Assembly: GCA_029953675.1 (NCBI GenBank)
Contig: JAMWBK010000002.1
Location: 2,046,001 to 2,110,000 of the forward strand
Reading direction: 5' to 3'
DNA length: 64,000 bases
From: Rhodosorus marinus
Lineage: Eukaryota; Rhodophyta; Stylonematophyceae; Stylonematales; Stylonemataceae
A program made the position numbers and the translations under genes. How positions within the stretch are numbered: the stretch's first letter is position 1; each line of letters opens with the position of its first letter. This document shows positions 31,347 to 42,978 of the stretch, one piece after another. The notes beneath the pieces were generated by a model. That model worked only from the letters and a program-made list of their open reading frames with translations. It did no database searches and was not told where the DNA came from.

Positions 31347-32711
31347 TTGTTTTCGTCGTAATCTTCTCTGTTATAACTCGAACAAATCTCTGCCCCGTGC
31401 TCGTAGCCCTCCTCAACCCGCTCCACTCCGCCAGCGCCCCCGCTAGATTTCACTAGCCAATCAACGAATGAGAAAAGTATTTTTAACGAATTAATTAGTT
31501 ACACCTGTCCAGGATGAGTCTTTAAAAGCCTTTCGTTACGACGGGGCCGGTGAGCGAATGTTGGGGAGGGAGGTAGTGAATGGTTCTTCTGGGTTTTACT
31601 ATATGATGAATGGGAGCGTTCTTTTTTGGCATCTGCCGATTAAATTATTGTTAACACGGTCGCCTTCCAGAAGACTTGTTACACAAGAAAGGACCGTTTT
31701 CAGATCTGATTCCCCTTTACACTCTTTTTCAGTTGTTGTTGCTGGTTGAAACCCGGTTCGGTTCCGGTTTCTCCTGCTTCCGACTAAAGGAAAGAGTGGC
31801 AAGAAACCCAGAGGATAATCCCATTTCGCTGGAGATGGAAACAAATAGCCTTCCGCTGCGGAGCTTTTGGTTTCGGTGGTGGCGATGATCGTTCCGTGAG
31901 GTGGCTGACCAGCAAGCTTGGAAACTCCAAGGTCTTTCCCGTGTTCACGTGATGCCAGTGACCGAGCGCTGCTTTGAGGCGCGGATTCTTGTTATCTGCT
32001 GTAGAAATTAGGACGATTCCAACCGTTGAAACTGGTTTTTAACGGCGTTTGCATTTGCATTCCATGCGAACCGACCGGAGCTGGAGCTCAACATAGATGC
32101 CAGCGAGGGGGGGGGGGGTATTCAGGCCAAATTCACGCAATCCGAATGCCTCCGAGACAATAGCAAATTCTGCGAGTAGTTGCTCAAGAGCACACGCCAA
32201 TAGGCACTAGCGCTGTGCTTCGAAGAGAACCTCTGTGGCAAATCACCGCGTTCAGTCTCTGTTGAAAGTCCGAAGCACGGTCCTCGCCTGCCGATTGAAG
32301 TGAAAGAGTCAACTCCCTCGTGATATTAACCAGGAGCTCTAGTCATGCACATCAGGTAATCAGCCGGAGTGTATTCTTGTCTCCTTGACCACCTATTACG
32401 CAGGTGGTCCACATCGAAATGGCACCTAGTCCGGAAGTTGCTTTTGCATTCTGAACAACAGTACCCGCGCTCAGATCCTTCTCTGGAGTGGAAGAACTCC
32501 AACCTGCATTGGCAGAGTGAGTTCCGAATAACGAACGGCGTCTGAATGCCAGAAAACCGTTGATGGTGCACCACCCCATACCGCATGTCGACGTCCAATC
32601 GAAAGCGTCCGCATGTGCACGAAAAGCACCTCAGGACAAAGCGCCTAATTCTCACCTTGGATCGGCTCCGGCTCGGAGAACGATCCATTCGCAACTGAGC
32701 CAAGCCCAACT

Positions 32712-33110
32712 GAAGCTGATGGTTTTCAGAATGATAAAGCTGTACGCTTGTAGTGGTATCCCCTCCGTCAAGCGCTCATAGGCAGAGGGAACTGAACGAA
32801 TGCTACTTCAGACGCCGAACTGTCGACAACGGAGCGTCATGACTGACTCCTTGCCATTAAGCTTGAATCTCCGCGATTGCTTCGTGCCTGGAAATCAGGT
32901 CATCGCCATCTGCAGAGGCTAAACCGCCGGTTCTCGGATTGGCAAGTGACCTCTTCGCGTTTTAGCTGAGCAAAAGCGAAGCTGATGGTTCAAGATGATG
33001 AACATGTGAACTCGTCGCGGCCTCCCAACCTCAAACTGCCAAAGCAGTGGGAATTGAAAGAAGTTTGCCAGACTACAATGGCCAATTGGGATCGTGTTAC
33101 GACTTGAATC
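32712..33110. repeat. Diverged direct repeat, spacing about 266 bp
   Basis: GAAGCTGATGGTT occurs at 32712 and 32978. Downstream pairs are also similar (GCAGAGGGAACTGAACGAA against GCAGTGGGAATTGAAAGAA). The decay is strong. Confidence 0.5.
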
Positions 33111-34546
33111 TTTGCTTTCAAGCTCCAATTCTGCTTTGTTTGTGGACGCGCGTCATCAGCGTCTTGTCTCGCTTCTCAGGGTAGTTAGGCTCTGAATAAA
33201 CGGATCTTCAATCTTTGCTTGGCAAGTGCAGTCTAAGCGAACATCCGCACAAATGCAAAAGCAAGCTTCCAAGCCACTTGAAATCTGAGCAAGTTTTGCA
33301 AATCAAGAAGCTAAACTAAGACCCGTCATTTGGAGCTTTTCACTACTCCAACTCAACTTGAGCAATGGCGGTCGTAAATAGACGGTTTTTGGAAGCCTAT
33401 CTCGTATGCAGTCCTGAAAGCTGGAGCGTTCCGGACTCCAAACCTTGTGCAACTAGTTTTGCCTTCTTGCATCGCAAGCTTCCAATCCGCAAGACTGAAT
33501 CCGAGGAAAACCAAGGGGCTTGACAATACCTAGGCGTACTTCACTCAAGTATTTTCGCCGGGGCGGACGGGGAGAACATCCTTCGTCACAAGAATTCACA
33601 CAAACAAATTTTCTTCACCAATTTCCAAACAGACCTACCTCGCTGAGGCCTGCGTTCAGACTTTTTCTCCAAGTCGTGAGAATGTGCACTACGCGTGGGC
33701 AAATTTCTCCTGGTAGGTGGAAATCGAAGTGGATTGTGCAATCTCTGACAAACCATATCAATACCGGAGATATTGTTTGGGACACGGTCAGTCATGACCC
33801 CAACTCAAACCAACTATACGATGTTCGTCGCGCCGGAATTGCTTCTAGCCGGTGTGCCGACAAGGGATATCCAGGCATAACAAGGAGGGCAGATGTGTCG
33901 TCCAAAGGAATGGAGGGATTGGAAGGTAGAGCTGCCCTCTAACGTAGAACGATCGATTGCTTGCATTGCTGAGCAACCCCAGTTGTGTAAAAATAGCTAC
34001 CCTTGGCGGACTCTTACCGCTTGTACGAAATACTTGTTCGATCGCTTTGTCACGAGACAATCGGTGTGTGGTTCATTTGGAATCCCCTGAACATCAGCAC
34101 TCACCAAATTGGAGGCGAGACAAAAAAAAGAAAATACAGTTGTTTTTTGGCAGTGCGTGCTACCACCGTTGGCGCCGTTGGCGGTAACACGCACCTTTCT
34201 AAAAGTTGTCAACCCAGTTTAGAGTTTTGGGAATCAATATCCCTGTCCTGCTTTGATTCATCAATCAATAAAGTTCACAAAGAATCACGTGCGACTTTCC
34301 TACCCTGTGTACTCAAACATGGTCGGGTTCCGCCTCCAGCCCAATCTCTTCCGAAATTTATGATTATTCAATATATATCTTTTTTTTTAGAGATAAATCC
34401 CAATCCTTCATTCCCCCTGTCTTGATTTTTTCGGTTTAGCATATTGTCTTTCGCATCAGCTGGTTGTGGAGAGACAACAAAGTTCCTATTTTTTAGTATC
34501 CGCACATTTTCAGGCTCCATTAGCGAATTTATTTATTTTTAAATAG

Positions 34547-34575
34547 TTACATTGGACTGGGCAAGTCCAATGTAA
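34547..34575. repeat. 12-bp perfect inverted repeat with 5-base loop
   Basis: TTACATTGGACT, loop GGGCA, then AGTCCAATGTAA. This stable hairpin lies inside AT-rich sequence. Confidence 0.9.
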
Positions 34576-35960
34576 GTTTGCCAGACACCTCCATGTCGGA
34601 ATTAAATGATTTATCTTATGCTAGCGTCCCAACACAACAGGTTTAGCAGACCACAATTAGAGTACAAAATAACTTTTCGTCCGATAAAGGTCCGATATGG
34701 TCTATTGAGTCCGAAATTCCTCAATCAACAACATATATTGATTGCAATTTCAATCTTCTTATTCCGGGTGCGGTGCCCTGGATGGTCTTCTTCAAGGCGT
34801 TTTGCCTTATTGGAGGCTTCCCTTCTAACATTCTGAGCTTGAGCATTTTTGAGGGGTGTACAACAGCCTGCCGCTTTGCAAATAATAATAATAATTCAAT
34901 ATATGGACTAGAGATGATTGAGTACTTGTGACAATCTTGATTGAGTATGGCGCGTTTTATCGGACCGTTTGTCCTGACATATCGGACAGGTGTAGATCAA
35001 TATCTTCTTTTGGAACGAACCGTCATTTTCGTAGAAACTAGAAACTATCCAAGTATATCGGGCTTATCCAATGCAGTCCTTTGTTGTTCATAGAAAACAT
35101 CTATTGGATAAACGCCAATGAACAGTATTCAATACTATCTATTATTTATTAGAATGTTCGACGTCGTCGGCGGAAACGACTGGTCATCCGGAAAAACTGA
35201 TTTCATTTATTATTATGAGAATCTGTTGGTTGATCCAAGCATAATATCAACTTGATGGCGAATGACATCATCTCGTCCGCGGTCCATCAACCAATGGATG
35301 GCCTTCTGAGGAACCAAAACTGCGCCTGTATCGCACAAACTTTAGCAAATAGTGGAAAGCAGGACAAACTTCGCTTGCTTACCCGCAAACTTTAGTTTTA
35401 GATTGTACCAGTTACTTGATGTCCTGAAAAACCAATCTGTCGAGTATTCAGGCTAAAGCGGTTCGGAAATGATTAAAACCTTCAGGACCCGTGATTTTTG
35501 TAGTGTTATCGAAGAAAATCTAGAATTGCAGACATAACACAGTAGGGGGTATAGGTTTTCGAAGAAATTGGAGAGTTGTGGCATGCACGACGGAGATGCA
35601 CAGAACGGTGTTTTGATATTTTTTTAGAAGACACGACAGACAACTTTGGGAATGAATTGTTAAATTTTTGAATCAGAACTGGGTTCGGCCCTTCCTATTG
35701 GGAAGTTTTGGCCAATAGAAAGGGAGTTCAAGTCTTCTTGGTAAAATATTTGAATTAATACGACTTGCAAAGTGTGAGATTCCCATCAATACTCCGAACA
35801 CGGGCTTCGAAAAAGGGAAAACCGGGAAAACAACGTTGTTCGGATGCTGGTTCGACGAGCAAGGAAACTAGATCAAATCAGTAAAATCTGACATATATCC
35901 TCAGCTGCCTTATTTATCGTCTCGACAGAGCCTCCTCAGCTGTCAAGACGACTTTGACCT

Positions 35961-35995
35961 CTTTGCGTTCGAACTTTGCGTTCGAACTTTGCGTT
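35961..35995 (+). repeat. Tandem 13-bp repeat
   Basis: CTTTGCGTTCGAA is present in two perfect copies plus a partial third. Confidence 0.92.
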
Positions 35996-36423
35996 ATTGT
36001 TGGACCGGGACAAGTGCATTTATAAATTAGCCCGCTCCCCGCCCCTCAGCAAGCGTCGGCGAGCATTTATCAGGGGAATTTGTCCTTACTTCCCCGCCCC
36101 TCATCAGAGTCTTGCTTACCATTTCCCAGGGTAGCCATGGTCCGCTCTAAATGACTAAAACCCTTGACCAGACACTAGCCACCGACAAGTCACTCTCCAA
36201 TCAATAAGATCAATCCGCATCATTTTGAATCAGTCTCTTGCGTATTTAACCAATGAATTTCTCCCACGTGAACTGTTGTCAATCAAAATATGGGCAGCGA
36301 ACATTTCGACAAAATTTTGTCAGGTTTTTTTTAGTATGTTACAAGGGAATTGGTATGACCGACGTAAAGGGCTAGTAAAGTACATGAAGGCAGGAGGCTG
36401 CCAACCATATAAATTCAGTGGAA

Positions 36424-36442
36424 ATATATATATATATATATA
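36424..36442. repeat. (AT)n microsatellite
   Basis: About nine AT dinucleotides in an uninterrupted run. Confidence 0.95.
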
Positions 36443-37743
36443 GCTCCAAGCAGATTTTTGGTTTTCCTGAGTAAAAGGAGCCATTTTGGTGTTATATTTT
36501 TTTACCCGGAAAAGCGTTGACCCCCGGAAACCAGCATACACCCAGATTCCAGGCCTCCAAAGATCCTCTCCTCAACTAGCGGGAGTAGTTTTACGCTTTT
36601 CAAGGTACCCAAGCGGAAGAGGGCTTCCTCACCCCCCGAACGGATGACGTCACTTGAATTTAGTACTAAAGATGAGATTTACGACTGATCTGATTTCCAA
36701 GGCGAACATGAAAACGTGAGGAGGATACCAAGAATTTCTAGTAATCAACTCTCCCGCCGACCCCCCTCGATTCTGATTATCCAAGCCACACTCAGAGTAC
36801 CCTTAAAATGACTGCGCGAGTGGAAATTTCTATGCAATTAAATATAAAATGACTGAGTTCAAAATACCGGCACAGAGTACTAGTCGTAAGAGGGCTGAAC
36901 TACTATGCTTCCAAGCAAGGGGTAGTCCAAAGGGGCGGGGTAGATACACGTTCAGCGTGTAGCCAATGACGTCGCTGCGGAGCTTAGCGCATTTTGTGAG
37001 TGGAGAAAATGGAATTTTTCTTTGCCCTTGGGAGAGTTTCCAAAATTCCCCCTAACACTTTCATTCAAAAACAAAAAAGGGGTTGCTTGGTGGATACATT
37101 TTTTTAACGATGAAAAATGGATACGTACGTCAACAAAAAAAATGAGCCCAATCCTTGTTAGTGAGATTGATAATATTGATTGACCGCGGCAGGGATGTCA
37201 TAACGGTGACTTCATTTTTTTATTCCGCTTAAACTTCTCCTCACACTATCCCCCCCCCCCTCGCCTTCGCGCCTAGGAGTTTTCGATGTTAGGTGAGGGG
37301 CAATAAAGAGGCTCGGTGCAAATCCAATACCCATAAGTTTGCCATACAATACATGCAGGAAACGCGCACTAAGGAACCTCGAACCTTCTTCCTATTGAGG
37401 GGCGGAACCCAGGGGTGAAATTGGGGCGCAAGTTTGGACAGGAATACTTGGAAAGGGCTGAAGAGGAAGGGTGGAAGCGAAGCGTGGTGGAAGCGGGGGG
37501 GGGGGGAGGGAGGAAGAGAAGTTTTGACGTTTCTTGATATTTCTATCTATCTAACAGGTCGCTTTTCAGATGATTCATATTTAAATTAAATTTGTATGTT
37601 TTCAAGATATAAGTCAATTTGATAGAAAAAAACGGAACTTGCCAGCAATATTTTAGGACGATGAAAAAAAAAACGAAGAAAGAAAAATTCTGGACCAAAA
37701 AATTGGGAATTTCTTTACCTAGAAATACCTCATAAACAGTGAA

Positions 37744-37765
37744 AACCACAAATTAATTTGTGGTT
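37744..37765. repeat. 22-bp perfect palindrome
   Basis: AACCACAAATT is followed directly by its reverse complement AATTTGTGGTT, with no spacer. Confidence 0.92.
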
Positions 37766-38380
37766 GTGCGGAGGACTTGAATATTTTTTATTTAGAAAAA
37801 TTGACAGCGTGGTTGTTTCAATGACAAACTTTGAAAAAAACAGAAAGGGGGGGTATTTAGGTGTGTAGGAAAATGGGGGCTTAAAAGTAGGTTTTTTTAT
37901 GTGTTGTGAGAGAAACGGGGTTTGGAGATGGTGGGAAAAGAGTGAGGGGGAGAAAGAGAGACAGTCAGAGGAGAGTTGGAGATCTGTTTTTTATGCGCTG
38001 AGAAATGAAGGCGAAGTGGATTGTTGCCTTTCTTATAAGGTAGGAATGTGGATAGGGACCTGGAGGAAGGGAGTTAGGTCTTAAGTTTGGAAGTTTGATT
38101 ATACATATGTTTGGGAAAGGGTGGGAACGGGTAAGTTGCTGGAGTAGTAGGAGGACAGGAGCTTAGGTTCCGATTTGGAGAGGAGTGGTTTGGGAATTTG
38201 TTGGGGATGTTGCTGGGAGGACTGACAATGGATGCTGGAGTTGCTACAGCAATGGAAGGAGAAGGAGTCTTCGTCTGACGTCTGTAGAAAGGAAGGCTTT
38301 TTCGTGGAAGTGTTTGTTGTAAATTTTCTTGATTGGCTGAGTCTTTCAGGGGCGCTTCTGTTGAGCGGGGGAAAACAAAC

Positions 38381-39601
38381 ATGGGGCAGAAAAAGTTGAA
38401 ACTTTCTCCGGTACTGTTGGATAAGTATGATGTGGATGAATCTGTCCTAGGGAATGGGAGCCGCGGCAGCGTTGTCCATGCGCTCCGCAAGAGCGATGGT
38501 AGAGAGGTGGCCGTGAAAATTGTGTGTAAGAGGGAGTTGAATGAGTGGTCTCAAACTGCGGTGGCTAGAGAGGTTCATGTCTTGAAGACTGTGCACCATG
38601 AGAATATTGTGGAGTTTGTGGATGCTCTCGAGGACCAGCGCTACGTCTACATGATTCTTGAGTATCTGAGGGGAGGGGACCTCTTCACAAGGTTGCAGAA
38701 AGAAACCGCGGTCCTCAGTGAGAAGACGGTCCTCACTTGGGCCTACCAGATTCTAGAACCTTTACAGAAGCTTCATGAGAATGGGATCGCTCATAGGGAT
38801 ATTAAGCTCGAGAATTTCGTGTTCGCTACATCAAAGGACGAGGAGAAGCAGATCCTGAAGATTGTTGACTTTGGTCTTGCGTTCTGGCGACGACCGGGGA
38901 GCGCTATGACGGCCTCAATTCCTTGCGGAACAGTGCAATATTGTTCGCCGGAAATCGCGGCTCAGCACAAGTACGTGCCAGAGCAAGCTGACATGTGGGG
39001 GGTTGGAGTTGTTCTTTATGCCTTGCTGGCGAGAAAACTTCCGTTCTACGATCAATCTCGATCAGGAACCATTGCGAAGATCAAACAATGCAAACTGTCG
39101 TTTGAGGGGGAGAGGTGGAAATCGGTTTCACCAGATACGATCAGCCTGATCAGCAAACTGCTAAGCAAGAGAGGTGCCGACAGACCAAGCGCTTCAGAGG
39201 CTCTCGCCCTCGTTGACGAGTGCCTCAGCGGGGCTCCACTGTCGGATATTGAAGATGATGAAAGCAACGAATCTCGAAGTATGGAGCTGCCTTCGCATAC
39301 TCGTATCCCCGTTGACCCTGAGCCAAGTAGGCAGTGCCAGGGCATGCATAGCTCCTCTGGCTCAGATATATCTCCGGATCCAATTGGCAACTCTCACAAA
39401 CGTAGGAGGAGTTCGTCCGATCCTTTCACATCTTTGCTCAGCGGGATTTTGATGGCGAGCAAGAGGCGCGAGCAGGAAACCGACGTGGAATCTCTGTCCG
39501 GCTCTGACGACGTCGATGAGGACGAGGATGTGGACGAAGCAGATGAGCAGGAGCTTCCTGGCTTTGTCGATGGGCTGTGTGAGGCGTACACTTGTATATG
39601 A
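38381..39601 (+). CDS. Serine/threonine protein kinase, CAMK-like
   Basis: A single 406-residue exon from the ATG at 38381; the frame is open upstream but has no earlier ATG. The kinase domain spans about residues 14-280. The glycine loop is VLGNGSRGSVVHA, the ATP lysine is in VAVKIV, the catalytic loop is HRDIKLENF and the metal motif is DFGLAF. GTVQYCSPEI and ADMWGVGVVLYALL follow. All catalytic residues are present, so it should be active. The layout and the short N terminus resemble CAMK/SNF1-type kinases, but no subfamily is clear. The C-terminal ~125 residues are Ser-rich, then strongly acidic (DDVDEDEDVDEADEQEL), and lack a recognisable calmodulin or UBA segment. The substrate is unknown. 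Confidence 0.88.
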   Translation: MGQKKLKLSPVLLDKYDVDESVLGNGSRGSVVHALRKSDGREVAVKIVCKRELNEWSQTAVAREVHVLKTVHHENIVEFVDALEDQRYVYMILEYLRGGDLFTRLQKETAVLSEKTVLTWAYQILEPLQKLHENGIAHRDIKLENFVFATSKDEEKQILKIVDFGLAFWRRPGSAMTASIPCGTVQYCSPEIAAQHKYVPEQADMWGVGVVLYALLARKLPFYDQSRSGTIAKIKQCKLSFEGERWKSVSPDTISLISKLLSKRGADRPSASEALALVDECLSGAPLSDIEDDESNESRSMELPSHTRIPVDPEPSRQCQGMHSSSGSDISPDPIGNSHKRRRSSSDPFTSLLSGILMASKRREQETDVESLSGSDDVDEDEDVDEADEQELPGFVDGLCEAYTCI

Positions 39602-39896
39602 TGAGTTGGGCGATGTTGCTGCCGGCCCTTGCCATGTTTTTTAATTTTGAAAGTTTTTGTGAAATTTTGTCACAGATTTACTTATTTACTATTGAGTTTT
39701 TTGTCGAGGCCGAGCGAGGAGTACGTATTCTTTGGTTGGTTTTAGGTCATGCACATGTGGCTTTCTTGTAGAGTATTGTTCCCCACACTGCGCAGATAAA
39801 TTGAGATGTTCTTGAAGAACAATGGTCCGAACAATCGAAAAAGTATAGAGGAGCACCTTCACAACCTTGGGAGAGCAAAGACTGCGACCGAGCAGC

Positions 39897-41858
39897 CTAG
39901 TCCACCCAGAACTTGGAGATGTTACCCGAGAGCTTTTCGTGTTTTGCGTCATCTCGGCGTGGAATCCACGCCTGTCGCAAACTTTCTAGAGCGTGTTCTG
40001 CGACAAGGATCGTACCATGTTGCTTATGACACTCGTCATCGCTGATATCCAATTTCGAGACAGAAAAGGACTTGTCCTCGCTCTTCGGGGTCGGCGTGGG
40101 CTCAGACCGTCGATCGAGGTCGTGAACCTCAGCAAGCGTGCGAGGAAAGGCGAGGAACGATTCCTCGCGATTAGAGTCCTGTGGAGCCTCATGAAGATCA
40201 TTCTGCCTTTCAAGAGTGGATTCTATGGCGTCCGCATCCTCACGATCCAACAACCTATGGTGGTGACAATCTTGTGAGGTAAATTCAATCGTCCGAATTC
40301 TATTTGGCATGCAACGAGAGCCCGGCGGCACTCACCTCTTGTTGTTCGTAACCACGGCACTGGTTTCACTGCCGCTGTCTACTGGTTCCCTGTGGATCGA
40401 CGACGTTGACGACGTGATCGGCTGAACCATGAGAGCCCCTTTCTCCCCGGCTTGAACCATCAGCACAGGATCCGACATTGCTGAAGGCCCTCGAACGATT
40501 GCCAGTCCGGACGGGTTCGCCGGGCAGTGCAAATGTGACAATGGTGGTCCAAGCGAAACGTATGGACCGGGATTAAAAGTCTCATCAGAGTGTACGGTTG
40601 ACTCGCGATAGGCCATGCATGAAGCGTCGGATTGGTTTCCGCTTACGATCCTCACGACGAGCTCCATAGTCGATGCCAAGGACTCGACCGCAAGCAGATC
40701 CGTGGGGCCACTATGGAGAGTCCATGACACCATCGGCATGCGTAGAAATCGCTCGTCACATACGAGCACATGATGGTGCGTGGACAGAACTACGTGAAAT
40801 GAGTCTCGCTTACTGATAATTGACTTGAAATGTCGATCGCCGAGAGCCAAGTTCCATTGACTACTCGAAAGAATCTTACTGCAGGTCCCAGATTCCAAAT
40901 CTAACCGCCTAACGTTGAGTTCATCTGCAACTAACAGGCCCCGGGGGTGGACAGTTCTTGTCATGGATAGCCAGCCAACATCGCTGTGAGCTGCTCTTTC
41001 CAAGCCTCTCACCTCGGCGGCGCAAACCGATTTGCGGCCATTGTCTACTCGAACAACTTCCGCGGTTCGGTCAGATCGAAGCACGGTGAATTCTCCAGGA
41101 ACCCACTCGTTGACGCACACAGCGCTGATAAGCCGACAGTCATTAGGACGTCCGACCTTGGCTACGCGACGAAGTCCAGAACCGCGGCCTTCCCAGCGCA
41201 ACAAATAAGCTCTGGTTGCAGATCGTGAAACAGCGAAAAGCTCTTCCCCATCGTAGTGGTTCGTTGTCGCATCAATCCCCTTCACTCTGCTCCTCGATGC
41301 CACCACCTTCTCATCCCCACCGCGTTCAACAAGCAGTTTTCCGTTTTTCCACGCAGACCAGATGTCGACGAGCTCGAGGTCTCTCGCGGAACCATTAGGC
41401 GAGAAGACTGCATGAGTCTCAGACGTAGCTCGAAGACAGTTGCCTCTAAGATGCTCTGGAACTTCTACTGGTCTATAGAGCCTTTCTTGCGTTGTTTCGA
41501 GCTCGTCAACTAGAACGTTTCTTAGCACCGCTGAAGGTATGTATCCAAACCTATCCCCACGATGATGCTTTCTGCTTTCGATTTGGAATCTGTGAGCCCT
41601 TCTCCGTGCGAGGAGTTGTTTGTTTCTTATCGCCTTCTTGTTCGGACTTTCTCGGGCTTGGAAGACGTAGGTGTTGGTTGCCGACGTCACGGGCTCCTCG
41701 TCTTCAACCCCAGCCCCGTCGAAGATAGTGACCGGTGCTGCATTGGGTGCCGCACTGGGTACAGGAGCATCAAGTTCGGTATAGTACGGAACTGTTTGAG
41801 ATCCATACACGCCTTCACGAGCCCACCAAGGCAAAGGCAACAGGGCGCCTCCGTCCAT
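39897..41858 (-). CDS. Rrn6/TAF1C-like RNA polymerase I core-factor protein (probable)
   Basis: Two exons, 40336..41858 and 39897..40254, with an 81-bp intron (GTGAGT donor, CATAG acceptor), give 626 residues. The start at 41858 is the first ATG in frame. The central part has beta-propeller-like strands. The most telling segments are TRTVHPRGLLVADELNVRRL and, 50 residues on, VLSTHHHVLVCDERFLRMPM followed by VSWTL, which match the HPRtLlv and t.h.lll.DeRfp..P.L.W pattern I associate with Rrn6/TAF1C. Those proteins are in the core factor/SL1 complex that places RNA polymerase I on rDNA promoters. The rest is poorly conserved, and the C-terminal exon is acidic and disordered. Another WD-like protein is possible. 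Confidence 0.5.
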
Positions 41859-41861
41859 CAC

Positions 41862-42978
41862 ATGTCGTACGAACAAACTCTTGCTTTGCAACGGGGAGAC
41901 AGGCCTCCAGTACTTCTCAGATACAGACAGTTCATGCCGAACGGTGATGAGGACAACGGTACTTCAACTCTACGATTCTTTCCATTCCGGATCATCTCTC
42001 TTCTGAACAATAACTGAGGCTTTCTCTCCTCTCGATGCATCCAACCAAACCCGTTCGCAAATGTCTAGGCAAGTATGTATGGCCATCGGGCAGAGCTCTT
42101 GCTCAACACGTCGTTGGGATTGAGAACATGTTCCATGATGCCATCGTAATTGAACTCGGAGCAGGAGTTGGATTACCAGGACTTGCTGTGAGTGCTTAAC
42201 TACCCCATTTGAATTCAATCCAAATCCTCAGAGGCTTCTTGAAGAGGCTGACCTGATTGAGAGGTCGCTTCTGTTCACGTCATTTGAAAGGCCGCGTCCG
42301 TTGGCGCTAGAAAAGTGTACCTGTGCGATCGTGCAGAGCATGAAGATGTCCTTGCTCTTATTCAATCGAACATCAGTCTCAACAACCACCACGACGTATG
42401 CGAAGTACGTCCTCTAACTTGGGGCTGCATTGATACAAAACTCCTAGCGTGGACAGTCAAACCGGATGTGATTCTTGGCTCAGACCTGTTCTATAGGACG
42501 GTAAGACGACCTCATGAGAGCACCAATGCAGATGGACTTGATCCAATTACTGATTGGCGGTGCTCTGGATAGGCGGATTTTGAGCCTCTTCTAGCAACGT
42601 TGACGGCGCTCTTCGAAAAGGTAGTGCTGCTAGGTTACCGTTCCATGCGCCAGCACGTTTCGCCTCATCCACCTGCTGTTTTTCTCTTCACAGAATCCTC
42701 AGGCAGTATTCGTGACGGTGTACGAGGAACGAAGCGCTCGACGAACTCTAGGTACGTTTGAGACTATTGCGTTCTCAGGCCAACTCCAGAATTTGCACAA
42801 CAGCTCATGGGCCGATCGGGCACAACATCTTAACCGCTGAAAACCTCTTGTCAACCCTATAGATCCCCTCTTGGAGCTTTGGAACATGAGAGCCGAGTCC
42901 GTTGCTTTCGAGGGATGTGACGAGCAATCGAATTTGTTCCTATATCATATATACAGCCGAGCAGTTCATAAATCTTAG
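41862..42978 (+). CDS. METTL23/METTL21-like class I SAM methyltransferase
   Basis: Six short exons, 41862..41958, 42069..42187, 42291..42500, 42573..42620, 42694..42751 and 42863..42978, encode 215 residues in consistent phases. GKYVWPSGRALAQHVV, restored over the first splice, is the YVWPSa signature of the METTL21/METTL23 protein methyltransferases. VIELGAGVGLPGLA is SAM motif I. KVYLCDRAEHEDV holds the acidic ribose-binding residue, and DVILGSDLFYRT is the motif-IV region. The last exon ends ELWNMRAESVAF and a tail. Length and order fit METTL23. The target, histone arginine or another protein, is unknown. If translation instead starts at 42035 (MHPTKPVRKC), the first exon is untranslated. 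Its start codon is 3 bp from that of the divergent minus-strand gene. Confidence 0.8.

Larger units (their letters stand above)
31347..38380. other. Seven-kilobase gene desert
   Basis: No accepted gene in about 7 kb, the longest empty stretch in the window. A minus-strand frame at 32326..32709 (127 codons) is Cys/His-rich with pairs such as CCSEC, but zinc-finger spacings are off, so it may be a decayed zinc-finger gene. 32.7-33.1 kb holds a diverged direct repeat. 34.4-38 kb is AT-rich with homopolymer runs (G11 near 32107, G11 near 37497, C11 near 37250), hairpins and microsatellites. No transposase, reverse transcriptase or long terminal repeat was recognised. Confidence 0.6.
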
